Notes under the pieces: generated by a model | What the model saw: the letters and a program-made list of their open reading frames with translations, nothing else | Database searches by the model: none | What the model was told of the DNA's origin: nothing | From: Actinoplanes philippinensis | GTDB lineage: Bacteria; Actinomycetota; Actinomycetes; Mycobacteriales; Micromonosporaceae | Length of the DNA: 64,000 nucleotides | Direction: 5' to 3' | Assembly: GCF_900113015.1 (NCBI RefSeq) | Contig: NZ_FONV01000025.1 | Span: 1-64,000 of the forward strand | Translations under genes and position numbers: made by a program | Shown here: piece by piece, positions 25,522 through 34,870 of the stretch | How the letters are laid out: each line of letters begins with the position of its first letter | Numbering within the stretch: the first letter of the stretch is position 1

Positions 25522-26261
25522 TGTGCCGGCACCTCGGCTACCTCGGTCCGCCCGTACCGCTGAAGGATCTGCTCTTCGACCCGCCGCACGCCCTGGCCAC
25601 GCAAGCCTGGGCGCCCCGCGACATGCGCGGCGGGGGAACCGTCAACGCCGACGGCTTCGGCGTCGGCTGGTGGCCGCCCGGCGCCGCCGCGCCGGTCCGG
25701 CATCGCAGCGCCATGCCGATCTGGACGGACGCGTCGCTGCCGCTGCTCGCGGCCGCGACCTCGGCCGGCGCGGTCCTCGCCGCGGTCCGCTCGGCCACCG
25801 TCGGCATGCCGGTGGTCGAGACGGCGGCGGCGCCGTTCACCGACGGCCGGTGGCTCTTCAGCCACAACGGCGTCGTCCGCGGCTGGCCTTCGGCCGTCGC
25901 CGCACAGGCCCGTGACCTCCCGGTGGAGGATCTGCTCACCCTTGACGCGCCCACCGACTCGGCAATTCTCTGGGCGATGGTACGAGCGAGGCTGCGCGCC
26001 GGGGAGCCGCCGGCGAAGGCGGTCGCCACCGTGGTGACCGAGGTCGCCGCCGCGGCGCCCGGCTCCCGGCTGAACCTGCTTCTCAGTGACGGCCGGCAGA
26101 TGATCGCGACCACGCTCGGTCACGCTCTGTCGGCGCGGTCCCTGCGCGACTCCACCCTGATCAGCTCCGAACCGCTCGACCCCGGACCGGCGTGGCAGCC
26201 CGTTCCCGACGGCCGTCTGGTCGTCGCCACCGCCGGCCGGCTGGAGATCACTTCCCTCTAG
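25521..26261 (+). CDS. egtC: Gamma-glutamyl-hercynylcysteine sulfoxide hydrolase EgtC
   Basis: A 246-residue class II glutamine amidotransferase-like hydrolase that removes the glutamyl group from the EgtB product. The N-terminal nucleophile is Cys2 (MCRHLGYLGPP); it must be exposed by removal of Met1. NADGFGVGWW (about 43-52) and FSHNGVVRGW (about 113-122) are the Ntn-amidotransferase motifs. The ATG starts within the egtB stop (TGATG), so the two are translationally coupled. The Cys, Asn and Gly positions of the active site are present. Confidence 0.95.
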   Translation: MCRHLGYLGPPVPLKDLLFDPPHALATQAWAPRDMRGGGTVNADGFGVGWWPPGAAAPVRHRSAMPIWTDASLPLLAAATSAGAVLAAVRSATVGMPVVETAAAPFTDGRWLFSHNGVVRGWPSAVAAQARDLPVEDLLTLDAPTDSAILWAMVRARLRAGEPPAKAVATVVTEVAAAAPGSRLNLLLSDGRQMIATTLGHALSARSLRDSTLISSEPLDPGPAWQPVPDGRLVVATAGRLEITSL

Positions 26262-26274
26262 AAAGGTGTGCGCC

Positions 26275-27237
26275 ATGCTCCTGGACAGGCACCTCGACGA
26301 CGACGATCTCGCCCGTGAACTGCGCGCCGACGTGCGCGCCGGACTCACCGCCGACCCCCGGTGGATGCCGCCGAAGTGGTTCTACGACGCCCGTGGCAGC
26401 GAGCTCTTCGAGGACATCACCCGGCTTCCGGAGTACTACCCGACCCGTACCGAACGGGCCCTGCTCGAAACGCACGCCGCCGCGATCGCCCGGATCACCG
26501 AGGCGAAGACCCTCGTCGAGCTCGGCTCCGGCTCGTCGGAGAAGACACGGCTGCTGCTCGACGCCCTGGTCGCCCGGGGCACGCTCGGCGCGTTCGTCCC
26601 GCTCGACGTCTCCGGCTCGGCGCTGGCCGCCGCCGTCGAGTCGCTGACCGCCGCCTATCCCGGCCTCGGCATCCGCGGCGTCGTCGGCGACATGACCCGC
26701 CACCTGCGGCACCTGCCGGAAGGCGACAACCGTCTGGTCGCCTTCCTCGGCAGCACCATCGGCAACCTGGTGCCCGCCGAACGGGCCACGTTCCTGTCGT
26801 CGCTGCGCTCGGTCCTGCACGAGGGCGAGTGGCTGCTGCTCGGCGCCGACCTGGTCAAGGACCCGGCCGTGCTGGTGCCCGCCTACGACGACGCCGCCGG
26901 GGTGACGGCCGAGTTCAACCGCAACGTCCTGCACGTCATCAACCGTGAGCTGGCCGCCGACTTCGACGTGGCCGCCTTCGAGCACGTCGCCGTCTGGGAG
27001 CCACGGCACGAGTGGATCGAGATGCGCCTGCGGTCCAGCCGTGACCAGGTCGTCCACATCGGCGACCTGGAACTGGACGTCCCGTTCGCCGCGGGCGAGG
27101 AGATGCGTACCGAGATCTCCGCCAAATTCCGCCGCGACGGCCTCACCGCCGAGCTCGCCGCCGCGGGCTTCACCGCGCGCCACTGGTGGACCGATCCGAA
27201 CGACTGGTTCGGAATCACCCTCGCCCAGGCGGGGTAA
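26275..27237 (+). CDS. egtD: L-histidine N-alpha-methyltransferase EgtD
   Basis: A 320-residue SAM-dependent enzyme that trimethylates histidine to hercynine, the first committed step of ergothioneine synthesis. The family start is PKWFYDARGSELFEDITRLPEYYPTR (about residues 32-57), the SAM motif is LVELGSGSSEKT, and GSTIGNL is the conserved loop. The ATG at 26275 is preferred over GTG 26266 because the GAAAGG ribosome site (26261-26266) is 8 bases before it. It follows egtC by 13 bp. No egtE-like PLP lyase follows. Confidence 0.96.
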   Translation: MLLDRHLDDDDLARELRADVRAGLTADPRWMPPKWFYDARGSELFEDITRLPEYYPTRTERALLETHAAAIARITEAKTLVELGSGSSEKTRLLLDALVARGTLGAFVPLDVSGSALAAAVESLTAAYPGLGIRGVVGDMTRHLRHLPEGDNRLVAFLGSTIGNLVPAERATFLSSLRSVLHEGEWLLLGADLVKDPAVLVPAYDDAAGVTAEFNRNVLHVINRELAADFDVAAFEHVAVWEPRHEWIEMRLRSSRDQVVHIGDLELDVPFAAGEEMRTEISAKFRRDGLTAELAAAGFTARHWWTDPNDWFGITLAQAG

Positions 27238-27284
27238 AGGTTGACGCTTCGTGTTTTCCTAGCGGTGTCGTCTCACCGTCAGGG

Positions 27285-27312
27285 GCCGTCCCGCGAGTCC
27301 GCGCGGGACGGC
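27285..27312 (+). other. Stem-loop after egtD
   Basis: An 11-bp perfect GC stem (27285-27295 with 27302-27312) has a 6-nt loop, no T run, and lies between egtD and the next gene. It could be an attenuating or terminating hairpin, or part of the leader of the gene at 27343. A TTGACG (27241-27246) just upstream resembles a -35 box. Confidence 0.45.
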
Positions 27313-27342
27313 GGCACGAGGCGTCGACCAAGGGGGTCCCGC

Positions 27343-28017
27343 ATGGAGTCCGACCACGCGGACGCTGTACCGCCACCCGGCGAGAAACCGCCCGCCGAAC
27401 CGTCGCCGGACGCCGTCCCGGCCTCCGGCGACACCCCATCGCCCACCGCCGCCTCCCCGCCCACCGCTTCGCCGGCCGCGGGTTCCCGGGCACAGGACAT
27501 CAAGGCGGTCCTCGCCGGCGACGACCGGGCGTCAGCCGGGGACCGGCCGGACGGCGACGACGTGGAGTCCGGCCGTGAGCCACACGTCCTGCTGGTCCAT
27601 GCGGTGATCAAGGCCTCCCGGGAACACGACGTGTGGTCGGCGTCCGGCGGCCCGCGCCCCCAGCTCCCCCGCACCTGGACCGAACTCTGGCGCAACGCCG
27701 TCCGCCGCCAGACCGACCTGGCCGGCGAACCCGAGGAGGCCGCCCGCCGCTCCGTCCAGGCGATGCTGGACCAGCTCACCCGCCTCGACCGGGAGGCCGC
27801 CTGGTTCCGCACCGACCCGGCGCTGCGGGACCGGGCGATCGCCGAGACCCTGCTGTACGGCACCGGCCTCGGCCCCGGCGTGCCCAGCCGCCCGGCACAG
27901 CTCGCGTGGGACCGCCAGCGAGGCCTCCGGCCCGTCGACTACGCCAAGATCACCGCCATCGCCGCCGCCCAGGACGACTGGCTGGCCGCCTGGAACGAGT
28001 GGGCCCTCACCCGCTGA
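27343..28017 (+). CDS. Hypothetical protein
   Basis: A 224-residue protein I do not recognise. Residues 1-75 are Pro/Ala/Ser/Asp-rich and probably disordered; residues about 80-224 look folded and helical (HVLLVHAVIKASREHDVW, RTWTELWRNAVRRQTDLAGEPEEAA, YAKITAIAAAQDDWLAAWNEW). It has no signal peptide or membrane segment. The ATG follows AAGGGGG at good spacing. It lies 105 bp after egtD and is followed by a terminator, so it is either a separate unit or a loosely linked egt operon tail. Confidence 0.65.
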   Translation: MESDHADAVPPPGEKPPAEPSPDAVPASGDTPSPTAASPPTASPAAGSRAQDIKAVLAGDDRASAGDRPDGDDVESGREPHVLLVHAVIKASREHDVWSASGGPRPQLPRTWTELWRNAVRRQTDLAGEPEEAARRSVQAMLDQLTRLDREAAWFRTDPALRDRAIAETLLYGTGLGPGVPSRPAQLAWDRQRGLRPVDYAKITAIAAAQDDWLAAWNEWALTR

Positions 28018-28041
28018 CACCACCCGTTCCCAGCACACCCC

Positions 28042-28080
28042 AGGAGCACCCGGTCCCCCGATCGGGTGCTCCTGTTCGTC
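28042..28080 (+). terminator. Terminator after the 27343 gene
   Basis: An 11-bp perfect stem (aggagcacccg at 28042-28052 with cgggtgctcct at 28063-28073) has a 10-nt loop and a short T-containing tail, 24 bp after the stop. Confidence 0.65.
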
Positions 28081-28349
28081 ACCCCGGCCGTGTTCCGCGT
28101 GCGCGGGGACAGCTCGCTGGGCCGGCCGGTGAGGGACGCCTACGCCCGTGAGGCGCCCTGGAGAGTGGGGCGGGCCACCCTCGTCGCGGGGTGCGCGGGG
28201 ACGGGGTGGCGTGTGGCGGGACGGAGTTCGCTCGTACCGAAGCACGGGTCTTTTCCGGCGAAAGTGACCGAGACCGCATCGCATCGCTCAGCATGCGGGA
28301 TGGGCGCGTTCGTGGTTGCTGCGACCGGGTGGGAGTTGATACGTTCTTC

Positions 28350-28361
28350 TGCATAGTCATA
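28350..28361. promoter_or_regulatory. Possible ARG box at argC
   Basis: TGCATAGTCATA lies immediately before the argC ribosome site, one of the few AT-richer segments in the gap. ArgR sites are AT-rich with CAT/ATG halves, and ArgR is encoded in this operon. The match is by eye and weak. Confidence 0.25.
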
Positions 28362-28372
28362 CGGAGGTAGGT

Positions 28373-29374
28373 ATGGGAATCAGGGTCGCGGTCGCGGGAG
28401 CCAGTGGCTACGCGGGCGGTGAGTTGCTGCGCCTGATCGCCGGGCACCCCGAGTTCGACCTGGTCGCGGCGACCGCGCACAGCCAGGCCGGTTCACCGGT
28501 CGCCGCGGTGCACCCGCAGCTGACCGGGCTCGACCTGACGCTCGGTTCCACCGACGCCGCCTCGCTCAGTGGCGCTGACCTGGTCTTCCTCGCTCTGCCG
28601 CACGGGCAGTCGGCGGCCGTCGCGGCCCAGCTCGACGCCGGGGTCAAGGTCGTCGACCTGGGCGCCGACTTCCGGCTGGAGAGCGCCGAGCAGTGGACTC
28701 GTTACTACGGCGGCGGCCATGCCGGCACCTGGACCTACGGCCTGCCGGAGCTGCCGGGCGCGCGGGCCGCGATCGCCGCCTCCGACCGGGTGGCCAACAC
28801 GGGTTGTTATGCGGCGACGATCACGCTGGCGCTGGCGCCGCTGATCGCCTCCGGCGTGGCCGACCCGGAGGATGTCGTCGTGGTGGCCGGCTCGGGCACC
28901 TCCGGCGCCGGGCGCAACGCCAAGGTGCACCTGCTGGGCAGCGAGGTCATGGGCGACCTGTCGCCCTACAAGGTCGGCGCCCACCAGCACGTCGCCGAGA
29001 TCAAGCAGGCCACCGGGGCCGCCTCGCTGTCGATGACCCCGATCCTGGCGCCGATGCCGCGCGGCATCCTGGCGACGGTGACGGCCCGCCGGCTCAACGG
29101 CGGCGACCCGCGGGAGGCGCTCGAGGCGGCCTATGCCGACGCGCCGTTCGTGCACGTGCTGCCGGAGGGCGCCTGGCCGCACACGGCGGCCACCGCGGGT
29201 TCCAACTCCTGCCACCTGCAGGCCACTGTCGACATCGACTCGGGCCGCATCATCGTCGTGAGCGCTCTGGACAACCTGGGCAAGGGCGCCGCGGGCCAGG
29301 CCGTGCAAAACGCCAACATCATGTTCGGCCTGCCCGAGACCACGGGCTTGAGCGTCTTCGGAGTGGCACCATGA
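28373..29374 (+). CDS. argC: N-acetyl-gamma-glutamyl-phosphate reductase
   Basis: A 333-residue NADPH-dependent reductase, third step of arginine synthesis. The Rossmann motif is AGASGYAGGE (residues 8-17), the catalytic Cys145 is in ANTGCYAATI, and the late GAHQHVAEI is the conserved substrate-binding segment. The ATG is preceded by a strong GGAGG. It is the first gene of an eight-gene run in which every junction is a 4-nt overlap; its TGA overlaps the argJ ATG. Confidence 0.97.
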   Translation: MGIRVAVAGASGYAGGELLRLIAGHPEFDLVAATAHSQAGSPVAAVHPQLTGLDLTLGSTDAASLSGADLVFLALPHGQSAAVAAQLDAGVKVVDLGADFRLESAEQWTRYYGGGHAGTWTYGLPELPGARAAIAASDRVANTGCYAATITLALAPLIASGVADPEDVVVVAGSGTSGAGRNAKVHLLGSEVMGDLSPYKVGAHQHVAEIKQATGAASLSMTPILAPMPRGILATVTARRLNGGDPREALEAAYADAPFVHVLPEGAWPHTAATAGSNSCHLQATVDIDSGRIIVVSALDNLGKGAAGQAVQNANIMFGLPETTGLSVFGVAP

Positions 29375-30543
29375 CCGTCACCCATCCCAAGGGCTTCCGC
29401 GCCTCCGGTGTCGCCGCCGGGCTCAAGGCCAGCGGCAACGCCGACGTCGCCCTGGTCGTCAACGACGGCCCCGACTACACGGCGGCGGGCGTGTTCACCG
29501 GCAACCGGGTGAAGGCGGCGCCGGTCCTGTGGAGCCAGCAGGTGCTCAAGGGCGGCATAGTCCGCGCGGTGATCCTCAACTCCGGCGGCGCCAACGCGTG
29601 CACCGGTTCGCAGGGCTTCCGTGACACGCACGCGACCGCCGAGCACACCGCCACGGTGCTGCGCGGCGGCGCCCACCGCATGATGATCGGCGCCGGCGAC
29701 GTCGCGGTCTGCTCGACCGGCCTGATCGGCGAGCTGCTGCCGATGGACAGGCTGCTCCCCGGTGTCAGCGCCGCGGCCAAGGCGCTCGCCGCCGACGGCG
29801 GGGCCAGGGCCGCCGAGGCCATCATGACCACCGACACGGTGGCGAAGAATGCGGTCGCCCAGCGTGACGGCTGGTCGGTCGGCGGCATCGCGAAAGGCGC
29901 CGGCATGCTGGCCCCCGCGCTCGCGACCATGCTCGTGGTGATCACCACCGACGCGTCCGCCGACAACGAGGTGCTGAATGCGGCGTTGCGTGCCGCGACC
30001 AGGGTCACCTTCGACCGCATCGACGCCGACGGCTGCATGTCGACGAATGACACGGTGCTGCTGCTGGCGAGCGGCGCGTCGAACCGGCAGCCGACCCTCG
30101 AGGAGCTGACCGCCGCGGTCACCGAGGTCTGCCACGACCTGGCCCAGCAGCTGATCGCCGACGCCGAGGGCGCCACCAAGCACATCGCGATCGAGGTGCA
30201 GGGCGCGGCCAGCGAGGCCGACGCGGTGCAGGTCGGCCGGACGGTCGCCGGAAACAACCTGGTGAAGACGGCCTTCTTCGGCAACGACCCCAACTGGGGG
30301 CGGATCCTCGCGGCGATCGGCACGACGAGCGCGGCCTTCGAGCCGGATCGCATCGACGTGGCGATCAACGGGGTGTGGATCTGCAAGGGCGGGGCGGCGG
30401 CGGAGGATCGCAGCAAGGTCGACCTGTCCGGGCGGGACGTGAGCGTGACGATCAACCTGCGCGAGGGGGAGATGAGCGCGACGATCTGGACCACCGATCT
30501 CTCTCACGCCTATGTTCACGAGAATTCGGCGTACTCGTCGTGA
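29371..30543 (+). CDS. argJ: Glutamate N-acetyltransferase/ornithine acetyltransferase
   Basis: A 390-residue bifunctional enzyme moving the acetyl group from N-acetylornithine to glutamate. It is an autoproteolytic Ntn-type protein; the self-cleavage site and nucleophile is Thr186 in KGAGMLAPALATML. The C-terminal motif FFGNDPNWGRI is conserved. Its presence means ornithine is formed by acetyl recycling, so no separate ArgE is needed. ATGA overlap with argC and GTGA overlap with argB. Confidence 0.97.
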   Translation: MTVTHPKGFRASGVAAGLKASGNADVALVVNDGPDYTAAGVFTGNRVKAAPVLWSQQVLKGGIVRAVILNSGGANACTGSQGFRDTHATAEHTATVLRGGAHRMMIGAGDVAVCSTGLIGELLPMDRLLPGVSAAAKALAADGGARAAEAIMTTDTVAKNAVAQRDGWSVGGIAKGAGMLAPALATMLVVITTDASADNEVLNAALRAATRVTFDRIDADGCMSTNDTVLLLASGASNRQPTLEELTAAVTEVCHDLAQQLIADAEGATKHIAIEVQGAASEADAVQVGRTVAGNNLVKTAFFGNDPNWGRILAAIGTTSAAFEPDRIDVAINGVWICKGGAAAEDRSKVDLSGRDVSVTINLREGEMSATIWTTDLSHAYVHENSAYSS

Positions 30544-31402
30544 AGGCGCAGAAGAAGGCCGAGATCCTCATCGAGGCGCTGCCCTGGCTGGAGCGGTTCC
30601 ACGGCGCCACCGTCGTGATCAAGTATGGCGGCAACGCCATGATCGACCCGGAGCTGCAGGCGGCGTTCGCGGCCGACATGGTGTTCCTGCGCCTGGTCGG
30701 CATCAAGCCGGTCGTCGTGCACGGTGGCGGCCCGCAGATCAACCGGATGCTGAAGCGGGTCGGGATCGAGTCGGAGTTCCGCGGCGGCCTGCGGGTCACC
30801 ACCCCGGAGACGATGGAGATCGTCCGGATGGTGCTCACCGGCCAGGTCGGGCGCGAGCTGGTGGGCCTGATCAACCAGCACGGGCCGTATGCGGTGGGCC
30901 TCTCCGGTGAGGACGCCGGGCTGTTCACGGCGGTCCGCCGGGGCGCGACGATCGACGGCGAGGAGGTCGACATCGGCCAGGTCGGCGACGTCGACCAGGT
31001 GAACACGTCGGCCGTCGACGACCTGATCGCGGCCGGCCGGATCCCGGTGATCGCCACGGTCGCGCCGGACGCCGCGGGCGTGCTGCACAACGTGAACGCC
31101 GACACCGCCGCCTCCGCGCTGGCGGTCGCGCTCGGCGCCCGCAAGCTGGTGGTGCTCACCGACGTGCCCGGCCTCTACACCAACTGGCCTGACAAGTCGT
31201 CGCTGACCAGCGAGATCGACGCCGATGCGCTGGAGAAGCTGCTGCCTTCCCTGGAGTCGGGGATGGTGCCCAAGATGGAGGCCTGCCTGCGGGCGGTCCG
31301 CGGTGGAGTGCCGGCCGCCCACGTCGTCGACGGCCGGGTCGCCCACTCGACGCTGCTCGAAGTCTTCACGGAAGAAGGATTCGGAACGATGGTGGTCCCC
31401 TC

Positions 31403-31406
<4 letters not shown>
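30540..31406 (+). CDS. argB: Acetylglutamate kinase
   Basis: A 288-residue amino-acid kinase phosphorylating N-acetylglutamate. Motifs are VVIKYGGNAM near residue 25, VVVHGGGPQI near 62, and the C-terminal nucleotide-binding segment LVVLTDVPGLY. The GTG at 30540 is chosen because it makes the 4-nt GTGA overlap with argJ used throughout this operon, with the usual N-terminus KAEILIEALPWL right after. As an arginine-pathway kinase of this length with an N-terminal helix, it is probably feedback-inhibited by arginine, which is inference. Confidence 0.96.
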
Positions 31407-32550
<1,144 letters not shown>

Positions 32551-32554
<4 letters not shown>

Positions 32555-33483
32555 CCACCCGACATTTCCTCCGTGACGACGACCTGACCCCGCAGGAGCA
32601 GGGCGAGGTCCTCGATCTGGCCGCCGAGATGAAGGCGGACCGGTTCAGCTACACCCCTCTGGCCGGTCCGCGCAGTGTGGCCGTCTTCTTCGACAAGGCG
32701 AGCCTGCGGACCCGGCTGTCGTTCGAGGCCGGCATCGCCGAGCTGGGCGGCCAGCCGATCATCGTGGACACCCAGAACACCCACTTCGGCCGCGGTGAGA
32801 CGCTCGCCGACGCCGGGCGGGTGGTGGCCCGGTACGTGTCGGCGATGGTCTACCGCACGCACGGCGACGAGCGGCTGGCCGAGCTGGCGTCCGGCGTGCG
32901 CGTCCCGGTGATCAACGCGCTGAGCGACGGCTACCACCCGTGCCAGCTCCTCGCCGACCTGCTGACGATCCGCGAGCGGTTCGGCTCGACGGCCGGGCGG
33001 ACGCTGGCGTATGTGGGGGACGCGGCCAACAACATGGCGCACTCCTACCTGATCGCGGGCGCGATGGCGGGGATGAACGTGCGGGTGGCCGGCCCGTCCG
33101 GGTTCGATCCGGCGGCGCCGGTGGTCAGCCGGGCAGCGGAGATCGCGGCGTGGACCGGCGGCTCGGTCGAGGTGCTGCGTGACCCGCGGGAGGCGGCCGA
33201 CGGCGCGCACGTGATCGCCACCGACACGTGGACGTCGATGGGCCAGGAGGGCGACGGCAAGGACCGGCTCACCCCGTTCTGGCCGTACCAGGTGAACAAG
33301 GAGCTGCTGGCCGCCGCCGACCCGGAGGCGATCGTGCTGCACTGCCTGCCGGCGCACCGCAACGAGGAGATCACCGACGAGGTGATCGACGGGCCGCAGA
33401 GCGCCGTCTTCGACCAGGCGGAGAACCGGCTGCACGCGCAGAAGGCGCTGCTGACCTGGCTGCTGGCGGTCAACCAGCCATGA
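32551..33483 (+). CDS. argF: Ornithine carbamoyltransferase
   Basis: A 310-residue transcarbamylase producing citrulline. The carbamoyl-phosphate loop reads SLRTR (51-55) where many OTCases have STRTR. NALSDGYHPCQ, the ornithine segment DTWTSMGQE and the HCLPAHR motif are intact. Overall the sequence resembles ordinary actinobacterial ArgF, so ornithine is the likely substrate, not an acylated form. The GTG start overlaps the argD stop, and the stop overlaps the argR ATG. Confidence 0.95.
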
Positions 33484-33980
33484 ACAACCCGACGACCCGC
33501 GCGGGCCGGCACGCCCGGCTCGTCGACCTGATCCGTTCCCGTCGGGTCAAGTCGCAGACCGAGCTGACAGTGATCCTCGCCAACGAGGGCGTCCACGTCA
33601 CCCAGGCCACGCTTTCTCGTGACCTGGAGGAGCTGAACGCGGTGAAGGTCAGCGGCGTCTACTACATTCCCGAGGACGGGCACAAGCCGCTGCGGGAGAC
33701 CACGGAGCACGGCCCGGCCCGGCTGATCCGCCTGCTGCGCGAGCTGCTCACCGGAGTCGACCACAGCGGCAACATCGCGGTCCTGCGTACGCCGCCGGGG
33801 GCGGCGCAGTTCCTGGCCAGCGCTCTGGACCGGTCCGGGCTCGCCGATGTGGTCGGCACGATCGCCGGTGACGACACCATCTTCGTGGTGGCCCGGGACG
33901 GCGGGCCCACGTCGGGCGCGGAGCTGGCCCTGAAACTCAGTCTGTGGAGCCAGTCGGAATCCGAGGAGAGCCGCTCATGA
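33480..33980 (+). CDS. argR: Arginine repressor
   Basis: A 166-residue ArgR with an N-terminal winged helix (about 8-80: QTELTVILANEGVHVTQATLSRDLEELNAVKV) and a C-terminal hexamerisation/arginine-binding domain (about 95-160: VLRTPPGAAQFLASALDRSG, GTIAGDDTIFVVARD). It binds arginine as co-repressor and acts on ARG boxes, here presumably upstream of argC and perhaps near dapE/argH. Its location inside the operon after argF is the common actinobacterial arrangement. ATGA overlaps at both ends. Confidence 0.96.
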   Translation: MNNPTTRAGRHARLVDLIRSRRVKSQTELTVILANEGVHVTQATLSRDLEELNAVKVSGVYYIPEDGHKPLRETTEHGPARLIRLLRELLTGVDHSGNIAVLRTPPGAAQFLASALDRSGLADVVGTIAGDDTIFVVARDGGPTSGAELALKLSLWSQSESEESRS

Positions 33981-34870
33981 CGTTCCCACCAGCGGTGGAG
34001 GCCCGGTTCCCGGACTTCGCCGACCACACCGACAGCCTGGTCGGGCACGGCGTGGAGTTCTTCCTCGCCTCCAACGAGACGTTGCGGCCGCACCTCAACG
34101 AGACGCCGTACGGCCACAAGCTGACCTGGCTCGACTTCACCGACACGGCGGAGAAGGACTGGTCGATCCGCGACTTCCTGAACTTCTTCAACATCATCAA
34201 CGGCATCGCCTTCGGTGACCGGGGCATCCCGATGCCCCAGTGGGTCATGGTCGACCTGATCCTGATGCCGGCCGCGGCTCTGATCGCCGGTCTGCCGCAG
34301 GCCGAGTTCGCGGACATGGTCGAGCGGTCCACGTTCCGCTTCGACACCGACGTGAAGCAGCTGCTGCGCAAGGTTCAGCAGGACATGCGGGACAGCGGCT
34401 ACCGGGGCCCGGTCCCGGTCGGCGGCTACTGTGCGGCCCCGTCCGCCGAGCCGGGCCGCTGGGTGGGCTGGTCGCTGTGGTCGCTGATGCCGGCGGTCGG
34501 CCTGGGCAAGGCGGCGAAGGCGCTGGCCCTGTCGGCGTACCGGGCGCAGAAGCTGGACGGCGTCACCCAGTACGACAACAGCGCGCTCAAGGTGCACACC
34601 GAGTTCGGCGCGCTGAAGATCCTGGTCGCGACGGTCCCGTTCCACACCTCGCCGGGCTCGTTCGTCTACCAGAGCGACCTGACCCTCCCGGCCGGGGGAG
34701 TGCTGCCCGAGCCGACGTTCCTGCTCGACCCGTTCGACTACAGCCGCCAGCGCGCGATGCAGAAGGACATCGAAGCGGGCCGCTGTGAGTTCTACGTCCT
34801 GCCGCCGGGTCACGTCCGCCGGGACGGTAAGACTTATGTGCCGATTCTCGAGAAGGAACTGTCCCGATGA
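33977..34870 (+). CDS. Unknown protein embedded in the arginine operon
   Basis: A 297-residue protein I do not recognise. It has no signal peptide or clear membrane helix, and is rich in aromatic residues. Segments include KLTWLDFTDTAEKDWSIRD, DFLNFFNIINGIAFGDRG (about 62-79), VGWSLWSLMPAVGLGKAAK and VTQYDNSALKVHTEFGALK. It sits between argR and argG, with a 4-nt ATGA overlap at each end, so it is co-translated with arginine enzymes. The standard actinobacterial order argCJBDFRGH has no gene here. A role in arginine synthesis, its control or use is suggested only by position. Confidence 0.8.
   Translation: MTFPPAVEARFPDFADHTDSLVGHGVEFFLASNETLRPHLNETPYGHKLTWLDFTDTAEKDWSIRDFLNFFNIINGIAFGDRGIPMPQWVMVDLILMPAAALIAGLPQAEFADMVERSTFRFDTDVKQLLRKVQQDMRDSGYRGPVPVGGYCAAPSAEPGRWVGWSLWSLMPAVGLGKAAKALALSAYRAQKLDGVTQYDNSALKVHTEFGALKILVATVPFHTSPGSFVYQSDLTLPAGGVLPEPTFLLDPFDYSRQRAMQKDIEAGRCEFYVLPPGHVRRDGKTYVPILEKELSR

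Larger units (their letters stand above)
28018..28372. other. Gap before the arginine operon
   Basis: These 355 bases hold the terminator at 28042-28080, no credible gene, and the argC promoter region in the last 100 bases. GGAGGTAGG just before 28373 is the argC ribosome site. A possible ARG-box-like half-site is at 28350-28361. Confidence 0.6.
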
